DNA of 42,408 bases, taken from contig DBQU01000081.1 in assembly GCA_002305765.1 (NCBI GenBank), positions 31,761 to 74,168 of the forward strand. Reading direction: 5' to 3'. The stretch is from Deltaproteobacteria bacterium UBA1386. GTDB lineage: Bacteria; Desulfobacterota; Syntrophorhabdia; Syntrophorhabdales; Syntrophorhabdaceae. The notes under the pieces were generated by a model. The model worked only from the letters and a program-made list of their open reading frames with translations, had not been told where the DNA came from and searched no databases. The translations under genes and the position numbers were made by a program. This document shows positions 42,366 through 42,408 of the stretch, piece after piece; position 1 is the stretch's first letter; every line of letters begins with the position of its first letter.

Positions 42366-42408
42366 GTCCTGCTTCATATCGGGTCGCTGCCTTCGTTGCC
42401 TTCGTCGG

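Noticed and set aside
42366..42408. Possible gene start after the Crp/Fnr gene
   Set aside because: Only 43 bases remain, with no start signal or terminator that can be supported.

Overview
The window looks like a chromosomal segment of a GC-rich Gram-negative bacterium. LPS genes (Kdo synthesis, Lpt export), a Cys-type KDO8P synthase, and the run pyrG-kdsA-kdsD-lpt-rpoN-hpf-ptsN-hprK-rapZ-PTS point to Desulfobacterota (former Deltaproteobacteria). A syntrophic or anaerobic aromatic degrader of the Syntrophorhabdus type would fit, but that placement is inference. I see no phage, transposase, CRISPR array, tRNA or rRNA.

Layout. 71-2334 (+): a penicillin-binding D,D-carboxypeptidase coupled to an M48 metalloprotease with TPR-like repeats. 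2358-3278 (-): a family 9 glycosyltransferase. 3387-3619 (-): an unannotated structured RNA gene with its own promoter and terminator. 3827-23047 (-): one very long co-directional block ending in an intrinsic terminator, alaC-hom-apgM-pyrG-kdsA-kdsD-lptCA-lptB-rpoN, then, after an internal promoter, hpf-ptsN-hprK-rapZ-EIIA-HPr-EI-metK-ahcY-pfkB. 23303-28417 (-): small transcription units for an adenosine-specific kinase, a radical SAM protein, a hotdog thioesterase with a NicO/UreH-like metal permease, YbaK, and a lactate-racemase-like enzyme. 28470-33791 (+): a GntR/FCD regulator, divergent from the racemase, followed by a five-gene branched-chain-amino-acid-type ABC importer. 34011-42365 (+): a secreted CxxC protein coupled to hisA-hisF-hisI, then pgpA-pncC-thpR-recA-alaS and a Crp/Fnr regulator.

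How the genes work together. Envelope assembly (kdsD, kdsA, a fused LptC-LptA bridge, LptB) sits with sigma-54, a ribosome hibernation factor and a regulatory phosphotransferase chain (EI, HPr with both His15 and Ser46, EIIA of mannose type, PtsN, HprK, RapZ) that lacks any sugar permease here. It is followed by S-adenosylmethionine synthesis and recycling (MetK, AhcY) with a PfkB kinase that may remove the adenosine. Ten gene junctions are ATGA or GTGA four-base overlaps, so translational coupling is pervasive.

The least conventional content lies between the genes. Several spacers carry tandem units of 7 bp (some of 8 or 9 bp), each spacer with its own word, mostly arranged as two inward-facing arms that form an imperfect palindrome. 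Another spacer has 45-49 bp inverted arms. Several operon-head genes have no Shine-Dalgarno sequence but a -10-like box 6-9 nt before the start codon, suggesting leaderless mRNAs.
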